DNA of 64,000 nt from positions 1 through 64,000 of the forward strand of contig JAQZBN010000031.1 in assembly GCA_029238935.1 (NCBI GenBank). The letters run 5' to 3'. The notes beneath the pieces are model-generated. The model was given only the letters and a program-made list of their open reading frames with translations, made no database searches and had not been told where the DNA came from. Both the position numbers and the translations under genes were made by a program. The DNA comes from Herbinix sp. (GTDB taxonomy: Bacteria; Bacillota; Clostridia; Lachnospirales; Lachnospiraceae). Below, one piece after another: positions 26,031 to 34,604 of the stretch (position 1 is its first letter; each line of letters starts with the position of its first letter).

Positions 26031-26756
26031 TTAAATTCCTAACTTGGTAAGGAGTTTTTTCTTTTTTACATATCGGATATGTTTTTTCCTATCCCTTGAA
26101 TCGGTTATCCTGTATTTATCTAAAACTTCTAATACTTTCTCAACATCAGTCGTGACAGGAGCTCTCTTTTTGGATTTGAACCAACGTTTTAATCTTTTAT
26201 ATGGAATAACAGGTAGGTAAAATTCATCTTCCAATTGCAAATATACCCTTTTTGACGTAAATACAATAAGATTCTGAATGCTAAACTCATAAATCCCCTC
26301 CTTATGCAGCAAATATTTAATTGTATTTGCATGGGTATGATTTTGTCGTAGAGGATTATAGAAACGATGGTGTTCTGTACCAATAGTTTGGACCCAGTAT
26401 TTATTCTGAGAAGAACCGGAGATTCTCCCTTTGTAGTTTTTTGTTTCAATAACCGTAATACCTGTCGGAGCAATTACGACATGATCTATTTGTGTTATTC
26501 TGTCATACAAAGGTAGTGATAGGTCATTTAAAACAGCATAACCTTTTCGCTCAAGTTTTCGTAAGTATTTCCTGACTTCTTTTTCACCTAAGTAGCCAAT
26601 GCGTTTTATTTTTAATCTCTTAATAAGGCTTTTTATATATAAAGTAATGAGTACAATTATGATAAAAAGTAAAAAAAGCTTTTTTAAAGAGTTGATAGAA
26701 ACATTCAAATCTGTGAATATCATTGTTAAGTCATGTAAAGTCACACAGTAAGTCAT
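26031..26756 (-). CDS. NERD-domain (nuclease-related) membrane-anchored protein
   Basis: 241 residues with one N-terminal membrane segment ('LFLLFIIIVLITLYI', about 28-42) and then a NERD domain at about 55-165. Landmarks are 'GEKEVRKYL', 'YAVLNDLSLP', 'TQIDHVVIAPTGITVIETKNYKG' (shown in the protein as consecutive conserved strands with Asp, Glu and Lys of the nuclease-like core) and 'NPLRQNHTHA'. NERD proteins share the restriction-endonuclease-like core but their biochemical role is mostly unknown. GGGAGG lies 5 nt before the ATG. It is monocistronic with its own terminator. Confidence 0.85.
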   Translation of the reverse strand: MTYCVTLHDLTMIFTDLNVSINSLKKLFLLFIIIVLITLYIKSLIKRLKIKRIGYLGEKEVRKYLRKLERKGYAVLNDLSLPLYDRITQIDHVVIAPTGITVIETKNYKGRISGSSQNKYWVQTIGTEHHRFYNPLRQNHTHANTIKYLLHKEGIYEFSIQNLIVFTSKRVYLQLEDEFYLPVIPYKRLKRWFKSKKRAPVTTDVEKVLEVLDKYRITDSRDRKKHIRYVKKKKLLTKLGI

Positions 26757-27056
26757 AAAGCCTCCCTGAAATATTATGTCTTGTTATCATGTTGTCTGTG
26801 TCATCCAAGGATAAGGAAAAAAGAAAAACAGCTTCTATCATACCATAAAATTAACAAACTTAAAAGAGTAAAGAGTTAAATATAAGAAGTTATATACGTT
26901 ATAATTGATTTTAAACTGATAAACTGTGAATAAAATTGTTCAAGAATAAATTGCATCAGTTTTCATAATTATTTGTTGGATGTACATCATTGTTATTGAA
27001 ATGTTATGAAAAAATCATATAATTAGTATATTATGTTAATGAGAGGGGATCTATAG
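26757..27056. other. Intergenic region between divergent genes, 300 bp
   Basis: AT-rich, holding promoters for the divergent NERD and UPF0303 genes. I see no strong consensus pair, repeat or small gene. Confidence 0.35.
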
Positions 27057-27527
27057 ATGAATACTAATTTAAAAACATTATTAATGCAAGAAGAGGAGCT
27101 TCAATTTGATACCTTTAATAATGATGATGCGCTTCAACTGGGATTAATCATTATTAAAACGGCAAATGATGTAATAAAGAAGGGGGTAGCAGTACATATT
27201 GAAACTGATGAATGTCCTTTGTTCACACATTATATGGAGGGTACCTCCGGCAATAATCTTTATTGGGTCAATACTAAGAAAAATGTAGTGAAGAGATATG
27301 GAAACAGCTCTTTATATGTGGGTGAGATGTATAAGGAACAAGGAACAACATTTCATAAAGCAACGGAATTATCAGATCAGGAATACCAAGCAGAAGGAGG
27401 TTCTTTTCCATTGATTTTACGCGGAAGAGGTCGAATAGGTTCTGTTACTGTTTCTGGTTTAACTGGGGAAGAGGACCATGCATTGGCAGTAGAAGGAATA
27501 AAAAAATTACTTTTAAATAAAAAGTAG
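27057..27527 (+). CDS. UPF0303/heme-degrading-domain family protein (HbpS/GlcG fold)
   Basis: A 156-residue cytoplasmic protein of the UPF0303 family, related to the GlcG/HbpS fold. The order 'FNNDDALQLGLIIIKTA', 'VAVHIETDECPLF', 'NLYWVNTKKNVV' and 'GRGRIGSVTVSGLTGEEDHALAV' is characteristic. Members have been linked to heme or cobalamin binding, but function is not settled. GAGAGGGG lies about 7 nt before the ATG. It is followed by a strong terminator at 27603-27645. Confidence 0.85.
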   Translation: MNTNLKTLLMQEEELQFDTFNNDDALQLGLIIIKTANDVIKKGVAVHIETDECPLFTHYMEGTSGNNLYWVNTKKNVVKRYGNSSLYVGEMYKEQGTTFHKATELSDQEYQAEGGSFPLILRGRGRIGSVTVSGLTGEEDHALAVEGIKKLLLNKK

Positions 27528-27897
27528 GACAACCATAGTTTTTAGGATCGTTTCGCGGTAACATTAACATGGAAAAATAAATTGAGTAATAAAAAAGTAT
27601 ATGGTTAAAAAGCAATGACAACAGCATTGTTTTTTAACCTTTTTTCAATGCAATATTACTAGATTAGAGACATTGTAAAATGGATGATATGAATTCAAAT
27701 GAGAGGGGAAAAGAAGAGGAATTAGCAGATAACAACTCATTGATTAAAATAAATTATCAAGATTTGGATTATCGTAAAAAATATTAGTAATTTACGAATA
27801 ATATTATTATATTTTGTGTTATTGTCTTGAATAATATTGTTATTTATGTTATATTTTGACAGTGAGTATATAATTTAAAAAATTAAGAGGTAGATGA
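27528..27897. other. Intergenic region before the Agr-like operon, 370 bp
   Basis: It holds the terminator 27603-27645. A 35-codon frame (27680-27787) lacks an SD and is not called. The last 100 bp are very AT-rich (a TTGACA word at 27856 and TATAAT at 27869 are too close to form one promoter). AGAGGTAG precedes 27898. Confidence 0.4.
27603..27645 (+). terminator. Terminator of the UPF0303 gene
   Basis: GGTTAAAAAGCAATG pairs with CATTGTTTTTTAACC (15 bp, one G-T wobble) around a 7-nt loop, then six T. Confidence 0.8.
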
Positions 27898-28488
27898 ATG
27901 TTTATTTATATACTATTAGCTGTTCTATGCGCAAAATTAAAAGGTTATAAACTAATACCGGTTACAAGAGCCTATTCATTATACCCTTACGCTGTTGTTG
28001 AGGTTATGTATTTGTTTTTGCAGTTTAACATTTTTATACGAAATTATAGTTTTCTAAAATTTACAACCGTAATAAATATGATTTATCTATATACTCTGAT
28101 CATTCCAATTATTGTATACAAATTATATAAGCCAGGAATCTATGGCTCGATATTAATCGTGGTCGGAACTTTGCTGAATAAATTTGTGATCAGCCAAAAT
28201 GATGGAAAAATGCCTGTATTTGCTTCACTTTCAAAGCTTACAGGATATTATGATGAAACAGCAATATTAACCGTTGATAAGATACATAGTATAGGGAATG
28301 AAGCAACCAGATTTAAATTTCTTACGGATTTCATAGATATTGGATGCAGTATATTAAGTATTGGCGACCTACTGATTCATTCTTTTGTATTCATCGTAAT
28401 ATATAACGTAATTAAAGAAATCAATAAAGGAAATGAACTTGTAGAGGAAAGCAGGAAGGGAAGTTTCTTATGGAAACAATCAAGGTAA
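27898..28488 (+). CDS. DUF5317-like membrane protein
   Basis: A 196-residue membrane protein with about five hydrophobic segments. It shows the pattern I associate with DUF5317: an N-terminal 'LLAVLCAKLKGYKL' segment, a central 'NDGKMPV' where most members have NGGxMP, and a late 'SIGDLLIHSFVF'. Function of the family is unknown. AGAGGTAG precedes the ATG. Its end overlaps the next gene by 19 bp, and the next overlaps AgrB by 38 bp, so this is the first gene of the Agr-type signalling operon. The family call is from memory. Confidence 0.65.
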   Translation: MFIYILLAVLCAKLKGYKLIPVTRAYSLYPYAVVEVMYLFLQFNIFIRNYSFLKFTTVINMIYLYTLIIPIIVYKLYKPGIYGSILIVVGTLLNKFVISQNDGKMPVFASLSKLTGYYDETAILTVDKIHSIGNEATRFKFLTDFIDIGCSILSIGDLLIHSFVFIVIYNVIKEINKGNELVEESRKGSFLWKQSR

Positions 28489-28964
28489 TCATCTTTGAAT
28501 ATATATTAGGATACTGTTTACAGGGATCTGCAATTGTATTTGGAATTTATGCTTTTAATCGGCAGAAGATTATAGTTAAGAATTACATTTTAGCTAGTAT
28601 CCTTATTATGATTATTTCGTATCTTGTAAGATTACTGCCAATCAGCTTTGGTGTACATACAATTATAAACATGTTGTTTTTATATTTAATATGTGTAATA
28701 CCGCTTAAAATGCCAGCCTATACTACTATTCGATCCACCTCAATCGTTACGGTTCTTTTGCTTATATGTGAGATGGTAGATGTGGCGATCATAATTGCCA
28801 TCATAGGAAAAACACATTTTGAAAGCTTAATGTATCATTCATTACAAAGATCTTATATAGCGTTACCCGGAAACGTATTATTTGCTCTGGTGGTTATTGT
28901 AGTATATCATTTTTTAACGAAGAAAGGTGATAATCATAGAAACATTAGCTCACAAGTTGGCTGA
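28470..28964 (+). CDS. Membrane protein resembling an AgrC-type sensor domain without a kinase
   Basis: 164 residues with five or six hydrophobic segments and almost no soluble part. It resembles in size and topology the N-terminal receptor half of AgrC-type histidine kinases ('FEYILGYCLQGSAIVFGIYAF' region, split here, and 'LFLYLICVIPLK'), but no HisKA or ATPase domain follows and none is encoded nearby. It could be a free peptide receptor, an immunity-like partner or an export helper; the receptor idea is inference. It overlaps the genes on both sides, which supports joint translation with AgrB. Confidence 0.55.
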   Translation: METIKVIIFEYILGYCLQGSAIVFGIYAFNRQKIIVKNYILASILIMIISYLVRLLPISFGVHTIINMLFLYLICVIPLKMPAYTTIRSTSIVTVLLLICEMVDVAIIIAIIGKTHFESLMYHSLQRSYIALPGNVLFALVVIVVYHFLTKKGDNHRNISSQVG

Positions 28965-29601
28965 AAAAATTGCTTTACAATTGGAGTATGATGAAGATAA
29001 AAAAGCTGTTATTGCATATGGTTTAATTGCTATTTTGCAGATGATAACCATTTTTATCATCATAACAGCCATTGGATTAATATTTGATTTTTGGTTTGAG
29101 AGTATGATCATATTCATGGGTGTGGGACTCATCAGGAAGTCAACCGGTGGAGCACATGCAAAAACAATGAACGGATGTATTATAATAAGTGTTTTATCTG
29201 TTACTATGCTGTCAGCTCTTTCCCGTTATTTATTCGGTTTACCAGTAAATATTTATATCAATTTAGCAGTTACAATCTTTATTTTTATGATAAGTTTTAT
29301 CATATTTTATCTTCGTGTTCCAGTGGATTCACCGAACAAACCTATTGTGAAACCTGAAAAGATTAAGAGGTTAAGAAAGCAAAGTTTTATCTTATTAACA
29401 TTATTTTTCATGATGACAGTCGCTGCTATCGTATTGACGACATCTTCATATCAAAGATTTTATAGTATTGCAGTTAGTTTAAGATTTACAATTCTTTGGC
29501 AGTTATTGACTTTAACAAAATCAGGCGCTTTGCTTTTGGGAAAAATTGATTCACAGATTACACGAATCCTAGAAAAGGAGAAAAGCCTTAGCAAAGTTTA
29601 G
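28927..29601 (+). CDS. agrB: AgrB-family accessory gene regulator (peptide processing and export)
   Basis: A 224-residue polytopic membrane protease that cleaves the AgrD precursor and forms its thiolactone. Counted from GTG 28927 the catalytic residues fall at His77 and Cys84 ('GGAHAKTMNGC'), the same numbers and spacing as in S. aureus AgrB. A basic 'RKSTGG' segment precedes them, as usual. The start is uncertain: AAAGGTGAT spans the GTG and would suit a start a few codons later, where only ATA/ATC codons occur. It overlaps the upstream gene by 38 bp and is followed 69 bp later by agrD. Confidence 0.9.
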   Translation: MIIIETLAHKLAEKIALQLEYDEDKKAVIAYGLIAILQMITIFIIITAIGLIFDFWFESMIIFMGVGLIRKSTGGAHAKTMNGCIIISVLSVTMLSALSRYLFGLPVNIYINLAVTIFIFMISFIIFYLRVPVDSPNKPIVKPEKIKRLRKQSFILLTLFFMMTVAAIVLTTSSYQRFYSIAVSLRFTILWQLLTLTKSGALLLGKIDSQITRILEKEKSLSKV

Positions 29602-29670
29602 GACATCCATATTTTTTATAGCATAGTATTTTTACATACTATAGAACATTAGCGAAAGGAGGTTATCAAA

Positions 29671-29799
29671 ATGAAAAAGAAAAATCTTTTAACTCTTGTT
29701 GCAGCTTTAGCTACCGTAATTGCTTCTACAATAGCTACTTCAGCTTGCTTCTTTTACTTTTATCAACCTGAGGAACCTAAATGCTTGAATGAAAAGTAG
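29671..29799 (+). CDS. agrD: AgrD-like cyclic lactone autoinducer peptide precursor, 42 residues
   Basis: A small gene with AAAGGAGG 9 nt before its ATG. The N-terminus 'MKKKNLLTLVAALATVIAS' is an amphipathic leader, 'TSACFFYF' holds the core, and 'YQPEEPKCLNEK' is the acidic recognition tail. The layout closely follows clostridial AgrD such as that of C. perfringens, where the ring is the five residues starting at Cys. By analogy the signal would be a thiolactone ring of CFFYF (inference). A second Cys in the tail is unusual. A strong terminator follows at 29811-29846. Confidence 0.92.
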   Translation: MKKKNLLTLVAALATVIASTIATSACFFYFYQPEEPKCLNEK

Positions 29800-29810
29800 A
29801 TTGAAGTGTA

Positions 29811-29846
29811 AAGACTTGTGGAAAATTTTCACAAGTCTTTTTTCGA
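29811..29846 (+). terminator. Terminator of the Agr-like operon
   Basis: AAGACTTGTG(G)AAAA pairs with TTTTCACAAGTCTT and runs into seven T. It separates agrD from the c-di-GMP gene, though partial read-through is possible over the 30-bp gap. Confidence 0.85.
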
Positions 29847-29876
29847 CATACAAATAATAGGAAGAAGGTAACATAA

Positions 29877-31553
29877 TTGTCAAGAAGTCTCCCAAGTTTA
29901 AATAATAAGAAAAAAGAGCAGATTAGAACAATGTTTTTTACTTTAAAAATTCTTGCTCTTTTCTTTTCCGCAATCCCATTATTTCATTACTTTTCTAAAA
30001 AGCTTAATATAAATTTTACTAATAATAATTACAGTGTGTATGCAATCGGTATAACATTAATATTTATTTGTTTATTAATGTTTTTTTTGATGTTCATTTT
30101 TAATCGAAATGAGTATAACAAAGTATTGCAGATATTGGAAATGGTTGTTTTTATCATAGTATTTATTGTCGTGATATATGTTAGTGGTGCAAATGAAAGT
30201 TATAACAAATTTATATTCTTGTTCATAATCATTTCTTACACAATTGAATATGATATGAAAACTGGTCTTACCATTGCTTCTATTTCGGCAGCGGTAATCA
30301 TGCTAATGGATTTTGTATTTGGGTTAAAGAATGGTGTTAATGTACAATTTGAAAATGATCTAGCACTTATCGCGATGTTTTACCTTGTTACTTGGACCTT
30401 AGGCTTTTATGTGAAGCTGGAGAAATCACATATACAGGATTTAATGAATTACGCAAATATCGATGGATTGACAGGAGCATATAATCATAGATATTTTTAT
30501 GAAAATATAGAATTGTTGTGTGAAGATAGTAAAAAAAATAATACACAGCTTTCGTTATTAATGATAGACCTGGATTATTTTAAAAAATATAACGATATGT
30601 ATGGGCATTCAAAGGGTGATGAATTATTAAAGGAAATTACCAGCATTATACGAGATAATCTTAGAGAGAAGGACATACTTTGTCGCTATGGTGGGGATGA
30701 GTTTTGCATTATTTTACCGGATACAGACAAGGAAAAAGCCTGTTTTGTTGCCAATAAGATAAGAGAAGCTGTCTATAATTATGATTGTTTTGGACAGGAG
30801 TATTTAAAAAATGGAAAAATGACACTTTCTATCGGTGTTTCAACTTATAATAATGAAATGGATCATTGTAAAGATTTGATAGAAAATGCTGATATGGCTT
30901 TATATAGAGCAAAATTTTTACGAAGAAATAAAGTTGAGGTATATTCCTCTATATTTGAACAAGTGAAAGAAATCAATAATATAAATACAAATTTATTAGA
31001 AGATATCAAGCCTTTAAAAACACTGATAACCGTAATAAATTCCAGAGATACGTATACATATAAGCATGTTGAAAGAGTTTTTAACTACTGCAGTATTATA
31101 GCAGACCATCTTAAGTTATCTTCTGAGGATAAACGATTACTAATGTATGCAGCATATCTTCATGATTTGGGTAAAATAAACGTTTCAAAGGAAATTTTAA
31201 TTTCAAGCAGTAAGCTTACACAGGAGCAATGGGAAGAACTAAAGAAACATCCTCAGGATAGTGCTGATATTATAAAACAAATAAAAGGATTTGAGAATGT
31301 GGTCCCAATCGTTTTAGAGCATCATGAGAAGTTTGATGGTACCGGATATCCGAATGGTCTGAAAGGCGAAAAAATAAGTTACCTAGCTCGTATCTTGACT
31401 GTTGTTGACTCTTTTGATGCGATGACAAATCAGAGACCATATCAGAAAACGAAAACATTCGATGAGGCGTTTGAAGAAATTGAACGGTGCAAGGGTACTC
31501 ATTTTGATCCAAAGATAGCGGATAAATTTATTGAAGCTTTAAAATTAATATAG
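29877..31553 (+). CDS. Membrane GGDEF and HD-GYP c-di-GMP enzyme
   Basis: 558 residues: about six hydrophobic segments to residue 185, a GGDEF domain with intact GGDEF at 272-276, and an HD-GYP domain with His429-Asp430 and GYP at 490-492. A canonical I-site (REKD, Arg and Asp present) lies just before the cyclase signature. The protein can thus in principle make c-di-GMP and break it to pGpG or GMP, the net direction depending on the membrane sensor. TTG 29877 follows a GGAAGAAGG site by about 8 nt. It starts 78 bp after agrD with a terminator between, so a functional tie to Agr signalling is suggestive only. Confidence 0.9.
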   Translation: MSRSLPSLNNKKKEQIRTMFFTLKILALFFSAIPLFHYFSKKLNINFTNNNYSVYAIGITLIFICLLMFFLMFIFNRNEYNKVLQILEMVVFIIVFIVVIYVSGANESYNKFIFLFIIISYTIEYDMKTGLTIASISAAVIMLMDFVFGLKNGVNVQFENDLALIAMFYLVTWTLGFYVKLEKSHIQDLMNYANIDGLTGAYNHRYFYENIELLCEDSKKNNTQLSLLMIDLDYFKKYNDMYGHSKGDELLKEITSIIRDNLREKDILCRYGGDEFCIILPDTDKEKACFVANKIREAVYNYDCFGQEYLKNGKMTLSIGVSTYNNEMDHCKDLIENADMALYRAKFLRRNKVEVYSSIFEQVKEINNINTNLLEDIKPLKTLITVINSRDTYTYKHVERVFNYCSIIADHLKLSSEDKRLLMYAAYLHDLGKINVSKEILISSSKLTQEQWEELKKHPQDSADIIKQIKGFENVVPIVLEHHEKFDGTGYPNGLKGEKISYLARILTVVDSFDAMTNQRPYQKTKTFDEAFEEIERCKGTHFDPKIADKFIEALKLI

Positions 31554-31637
31554 ATTCTTAGGAGAAGAATAATGTTCCGTGATGTGATGTAAAGGATACA
31601 TTAATAAGCTTCATACATAATAAGATCTGTAAAGATG

Positions 31638-31665
31638 AAAAGAGATTTCGAAAGGAATCTCTTTT
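31638..31665 (+). terminator. Terminator of the GGDEF/HD-GYP gene
   Basis: AAAAGAGATT pairs perfectly with AATCTCTTTT around an 8-nt loop, ending in TTTTT. Confidence 0.75.
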
Positions 31666-31731
31666 TGCAGGTTTACTAAACCAGTAATCCAAGGAATGCC
31701 GCTGTAATCTCAAAGAAAAGGAGAAGTTAAA

Positions 31732-32235
31732 ATGAAGAAAGTGATAATAATAAATGGACCAATGGGAGTCGGTAAAACAACAGTTAGTAAGATCTTATGC
31801 AATAAATTAAGTAAATCAGCGTTTCTTGACGGTGACTGGTGTTTTGATTTACATCCGTTTATAGCAAATAAAGAAACAAAAGAGATGGCAATCAGAAATA
31901 TTACTTATCTTATAAAAAATTATCTTAACTGTAGTGAATGTGAGTATGTAGTATTCAACTGGGTTATGGATAATGAGTTCGTATATGAAAATATCTTAAA
32001 TAATCTTTCTGATATGAACTACCAGCTCATTAAAATAACGTTAACCTGTAAGGAAGAAGCGCTGGAAGACAGATGGTATAAGGATAAAGTGAATGATTGG
32101 AGAATCCAGGAGTGGCTGGATGTCAGCAAAAGATCTCTCCAATATTTTGAACAGCGGGATACGATTAAAATAGATACGAGCAATATTTCACCTGAAAATG
32201 TTGTTGATGTCATTTATGATATAATTCGAGGATAG
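31732..32235 (+). CDS. P-loop nucleotide-binding protein (small kinase-like)
   Basis: A 167-residue protein with Walker A 'GPMGVGKTT' near residue 9 and an acid-containing second motif ('FLDGDWCFD') like that of small-molecule kinases (shikimate, chloramphenicol and cytidylate kinase types). A lid-like segment 'EEALEDRWYKD' carries Arg residues. The substrate is unknown. AAAAGGAGAAG precedes the ATG. It is a single gene between its neighbours' terminators. A nucleoside or antibiotic phosphotransferase is possible; nothing decides it. Confidence 0.75.
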   Translation: MKKVIIINGPMGVGKTTVSKILCNKLSKSAFLDGDWCFDLHPFIANKETKEMAIRNITYLIKNYLNCSECEYVVFNWVMDNEFVYENILNNLSDMNYQLIKITLTCKEEALEDRWYKDKVNDWRIQEWLDVSKRSLQYFEQRDTIKIDTSNISPENVVDVIYDIIRG

Positions 32236-32304
32236 TTCTAATTTACTTGCTTTTTTCTGCATATTATGATATTTTCAAAAGCATAAAACTTTGTGGAGGT
32301 AATG

Positions 32305-33108
32305 ATGTACAAGTTGATTGCAGTTGATATGGATGGAACTCTTTTAAATGAAAAGAAAGAAATCTCAAATAGATCTCGGAAAGCAATTTCTAAATTGAAA
32401 GAAGAGGGAAAGAAATTAGTGTTAGCAACAGGAAGACCGTTGAATGGTGTAATGCGTTACATAGAAAAATTGAATTTATTTGATGAAAATGATTATGTAA
32501 TTGCGTTCAATGGTGCGCTTGTCCAAAGTACAAAAACAAAACAGATCATTTTTAATAAACCATTATCAGTAAAAGCTTATAAAGAGTTATATGAAATAAG
32601 CCAGCAATTAGGTGTTAATATTCATGCACTTACTGATCAAAGTGTACTTACACCAAAAAACAATCCTTTTACGGAAATTGAATCAAATATTAATCAAATA
32701 CCAATCATTGAAGGTGCTGTGGAAGAGATCAAAGATACAACTATTATCGTAAAGGTCATGTTTATTGACGAACCGGAAAAGCTAGATACTATCATTCCAC
32801 AAATTCCAAATTGGATAAGGGAAAAATATACGATTCTTCGTAGTGCACCCTATTTTTTAGAGTTCTTAGATAAAAGTGTTAATAAAGGAACCGGTGTCTC
32901 TGCTGTAGCGAAGCAGCTTGGTCTAAAGCGGGAAGAAGTAATATGCGTAGGTGATGCCGGTAATGATTTGGATATGATACGCTATGCAGGATTAGGGGTA
33001 GCCATGGGGAATGCTTTTGATGAGATTAAATCAGAGGCAGACTATATTACTCATACAAACGAAGAAGATGGCGTTGCCCACGTTATAGAAAAATTTATGC
33101 TAGACTAA
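32305..33108 (+). CDS. Cof-type HAD-IIB phosphatase (YidA-like)
   Basis: A 267-residue sugar-phosphate phosphatase of the HAD superfamily. Motif I 'VDMDGTLLN', motif II in 'LVLATGRP', a C2-type cap, motif III Lys near 'DKSVNKGTG' and motif IV 'GDAGNDLDMI' are all present. ATG 32305 was chosen: GGAGGT at 32295-32300 is 4 nt upstream, and relatives begin 'MYKLIA'. GTG 32293 overlaps this SD and is unlikely. The natural substrate is not predictable for this family. Confidence 0.9.
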   Translation: MYKLIAVDMDGTLLNEKKEISNRSRKAISKLKEEGKKLVLATGRPLNGVMRYIEKLNLFDENDYVIAFNGALVQSTKTKQIIFNKPLSVKAYKELYEISQQLGVNIHALTDQSVLTPKNNPFTEIESNINQIPIIEGAVEEIKDTTIIVKVMFIDEPEKLDTIIPQIPNWIREKYTILRSAPYFLEFLDKSVNKGTGVSAVAKQLGLKREEVICVGDAGNDLDMIRYAGLGVAMGNAFDEIKSEADYITHTNEEDGVAHVIEKFMLD

Positions 33109-33196
33109 CACCATAATATAATTAGTATCAGACAATAATATTGACGGTAATAACTTTACATTAGGGGAATGATTCTTAAGAAATGAGGTAGCATAT

Positions 33197-33925
33197 ATGA
33201 AATTAATCATAATACGTCATGGGGATCCCGATTATTCCATTGATTCACTTACAGAGAAGGGTTGGAGAGAAGCAAAATTGCTTTCGGATAGAATTTCAGT
33301 TATGGAGGTGAAGAAATTTTATGTATCACCCTTAGGTAGGGCAAGAGATACTGCATCCATTACCTTGAAGAAAATGAACCGAGAGGCTGAGATGCTTCCA
33401 TGGTTGAGAGAGTTTCATGCACCGATTGTAGATGAAATGACAGGAGATAAGCGTTTGCCCTGGGATTTCCTTCCTGCGGATTGGACTGGAGTGAAGGAGT
33501 ATTATGATCGTAATCTTTGGCATACCGTACCTGTGATGCAGTCAGGGGATGTTATTAGCGAAGCAATGCGTGTATATACCGGACTGGATGAAATCTTAAA
33601 AAACCACGGATATGAGCGTGATGGGAACCTATACCGTGTAATGAGCCCAAATAATGATACGATAGTTTTATTCTGTCATTTTGGTGTTGAATGTATCATG
33701 TTAGGACATTTGCTTGGTATCTCTCCTTTGGTATTATGGCACGGTTTTTGTGCAGCACCTACCTCAGTGACAACATTGGTTACCGAGGAGCGTAGAAAAG
33801 GTATTGCATATTTCAGAATGAGTTCTTTCGGTGACATTTCGCATTTGTATGCTGCTGGGGAAGAGCCAGCTTTTGCAGCTAGATTTTGTGAAACTTATGA
33901 TAATGCAGCTGAACGACATGATTAA
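33197..33925 (+). CDS. Histidine phosphatase family protein (phosphoglycerate mutase-like)
   Basis: 242 residues. The catalytic 'RHG' is at residues 7-9, 'VSPLGRARDTA' provides the second Arg, and the second catalytic His is in 'LFCHFGVECIM'. The family removes phosphate from small molecules or proteins through a phospho-histidine. A 40-residue insert in the middle, containing several Trp, is longer than in minimal members. GAGGTAG precedes the ATG. A terminator follows at 33959-34005. Confidence 0.88.
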   Translation: MKLIIIRHGDPDYSIDSLTEKGWREAKLLSDRISVMEVKKFYVSPLGRARDTASITLKKMNREAEMLPWLREFHAPIVDEMTGDKRLPWDFLPADWTGVKEYYDRNLWHTVPVMQSGDVISEAMRVYTGLDEILKNHGYERDGNLYRVMSPNNDTIVLFCHFGVECIMLGHLLGISPLVLWHGFCAAPTSVTTLVTEERRKGIAYFRMSSFGDISHLYAAGEEPAFAARFCETYDNAAERHD

Positions 33926-33958
33926 AAATTAATAAGAGATTGGGAGTACAAAAGAAAT

Positions 33959-34005
33959 GCCCTGTCTGTCAAGGAAAATCATAATCTTGACGGACGGGGC
34001 ACTTT
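33959..34005. terminator. Bidirectional terminator between convergent genes
   Basis: GCCCTGTCTGTCAAG pairs with CTTGACGGACGGGGC (15 bp with G-T wobbles), followed by TTTTT. It serves the phosphatase gene and possibly the convergent gene ending at 34008. Confidence 0.75.
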
Positions 34006-34007
34006 TT

Positions 34008-34604
34008 CTAATAAAGTATCTGAACGCGGTAGGCAGGAGATTGAGGTGGTATGCTCATTGTCTGAAAGATAGCGTGCTCCACTTTTACTAACTGCCCAGG
34101 AGAGATGGCTAATAAAGGAATCTGATTACCGATTTGATCTAAAATGATAGTAGCATCAGAAATAGTAAATATCATCTGATCGTACATATCATAAGGATTT
34201 CCTGTAGTGAGAAAGCCATTCGTCACATCTACACTCACAACACGATCCGTAGTAATACTTACATTAATTTCATCTTCGAGTGAAATGATAAGGAAGGCTC
34301 TCGCCTGTGGAGGAATGCTTCTTGTCATGGCGGAGGAGAACTCAGCAGCAATCCGTGTCCCCTTCGTTAATTCACACAAGCAAATTTCGTTGCCATTTTG
34401 ATTTACAATTATAGTATCCATTCCTACATTCAATCTGAGAAGATCATTATAAATCATATTATCCTGATCCTCTACTCCGTAGGAGATAAGGATATAACCG
34501 GTAAGCTGATTGTCCGTATAAACTTCTTCTATTAATGCGTTATTTACTCGCAAGGTATTACCATTTGTTGTCATTCCCTGAGAAGGCATGCCAGAATAGT
34601 CCAT
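34008..34604 (-). CDS. Hypothetical protein with two repeated beta-rich domains
   Basis: I do not recognise the family. The 198 residues contain two related halves of about 85 residues. Each ends with the same element: 'MTRSIPPQARAFLIIS' in the first, 'FQTMSIPPQSPAYRVQIL' in the second, each preceded by a strand pattern with 'G..I.L.....G'. There is no signal peptide or membrane segment. The pattern of short strands and conserved SIPPQ suggests a duplicated beta-barrel. Similar small proteins with Pro-Pro-Gln strands exist in spore-forming clostridia, but I cannot assign a coat role. It has its own promoter region and no operon partner. Confidence 0.65.
   Translation of the reverse strand: MDYSGMPSQGMTTNGNTLRVNNALIEEVYTDNQLTGYILISYGVEDQDNMIYNDLLRLNVGMDTIIVNQNGNEICLCELTKGTRIAAEFSSAMTRSIPPQARAFLIISLEDEINVSITTDRVVSVDVTNGFLTTGNPYDMYDQMIFTISDATIILDQIGNQIPLLAISPGQLVKVEHAIFQTMSIPPQSPAYRVQILY

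Noticed and set aside
27680-27787. 35-codon frame before the Agr-like operon
   Set aside because: Only a poor ribosome binding site and no resemblance to a known small protein; left uncalled.
29601-29880. c-di-GMP riboswitch near the c-di-GMP enzyme genes
   Set aside because: I looked for a GEMM-like structure before 868, 27898 and 29877 and saw none; only terminators and short leaders are present.
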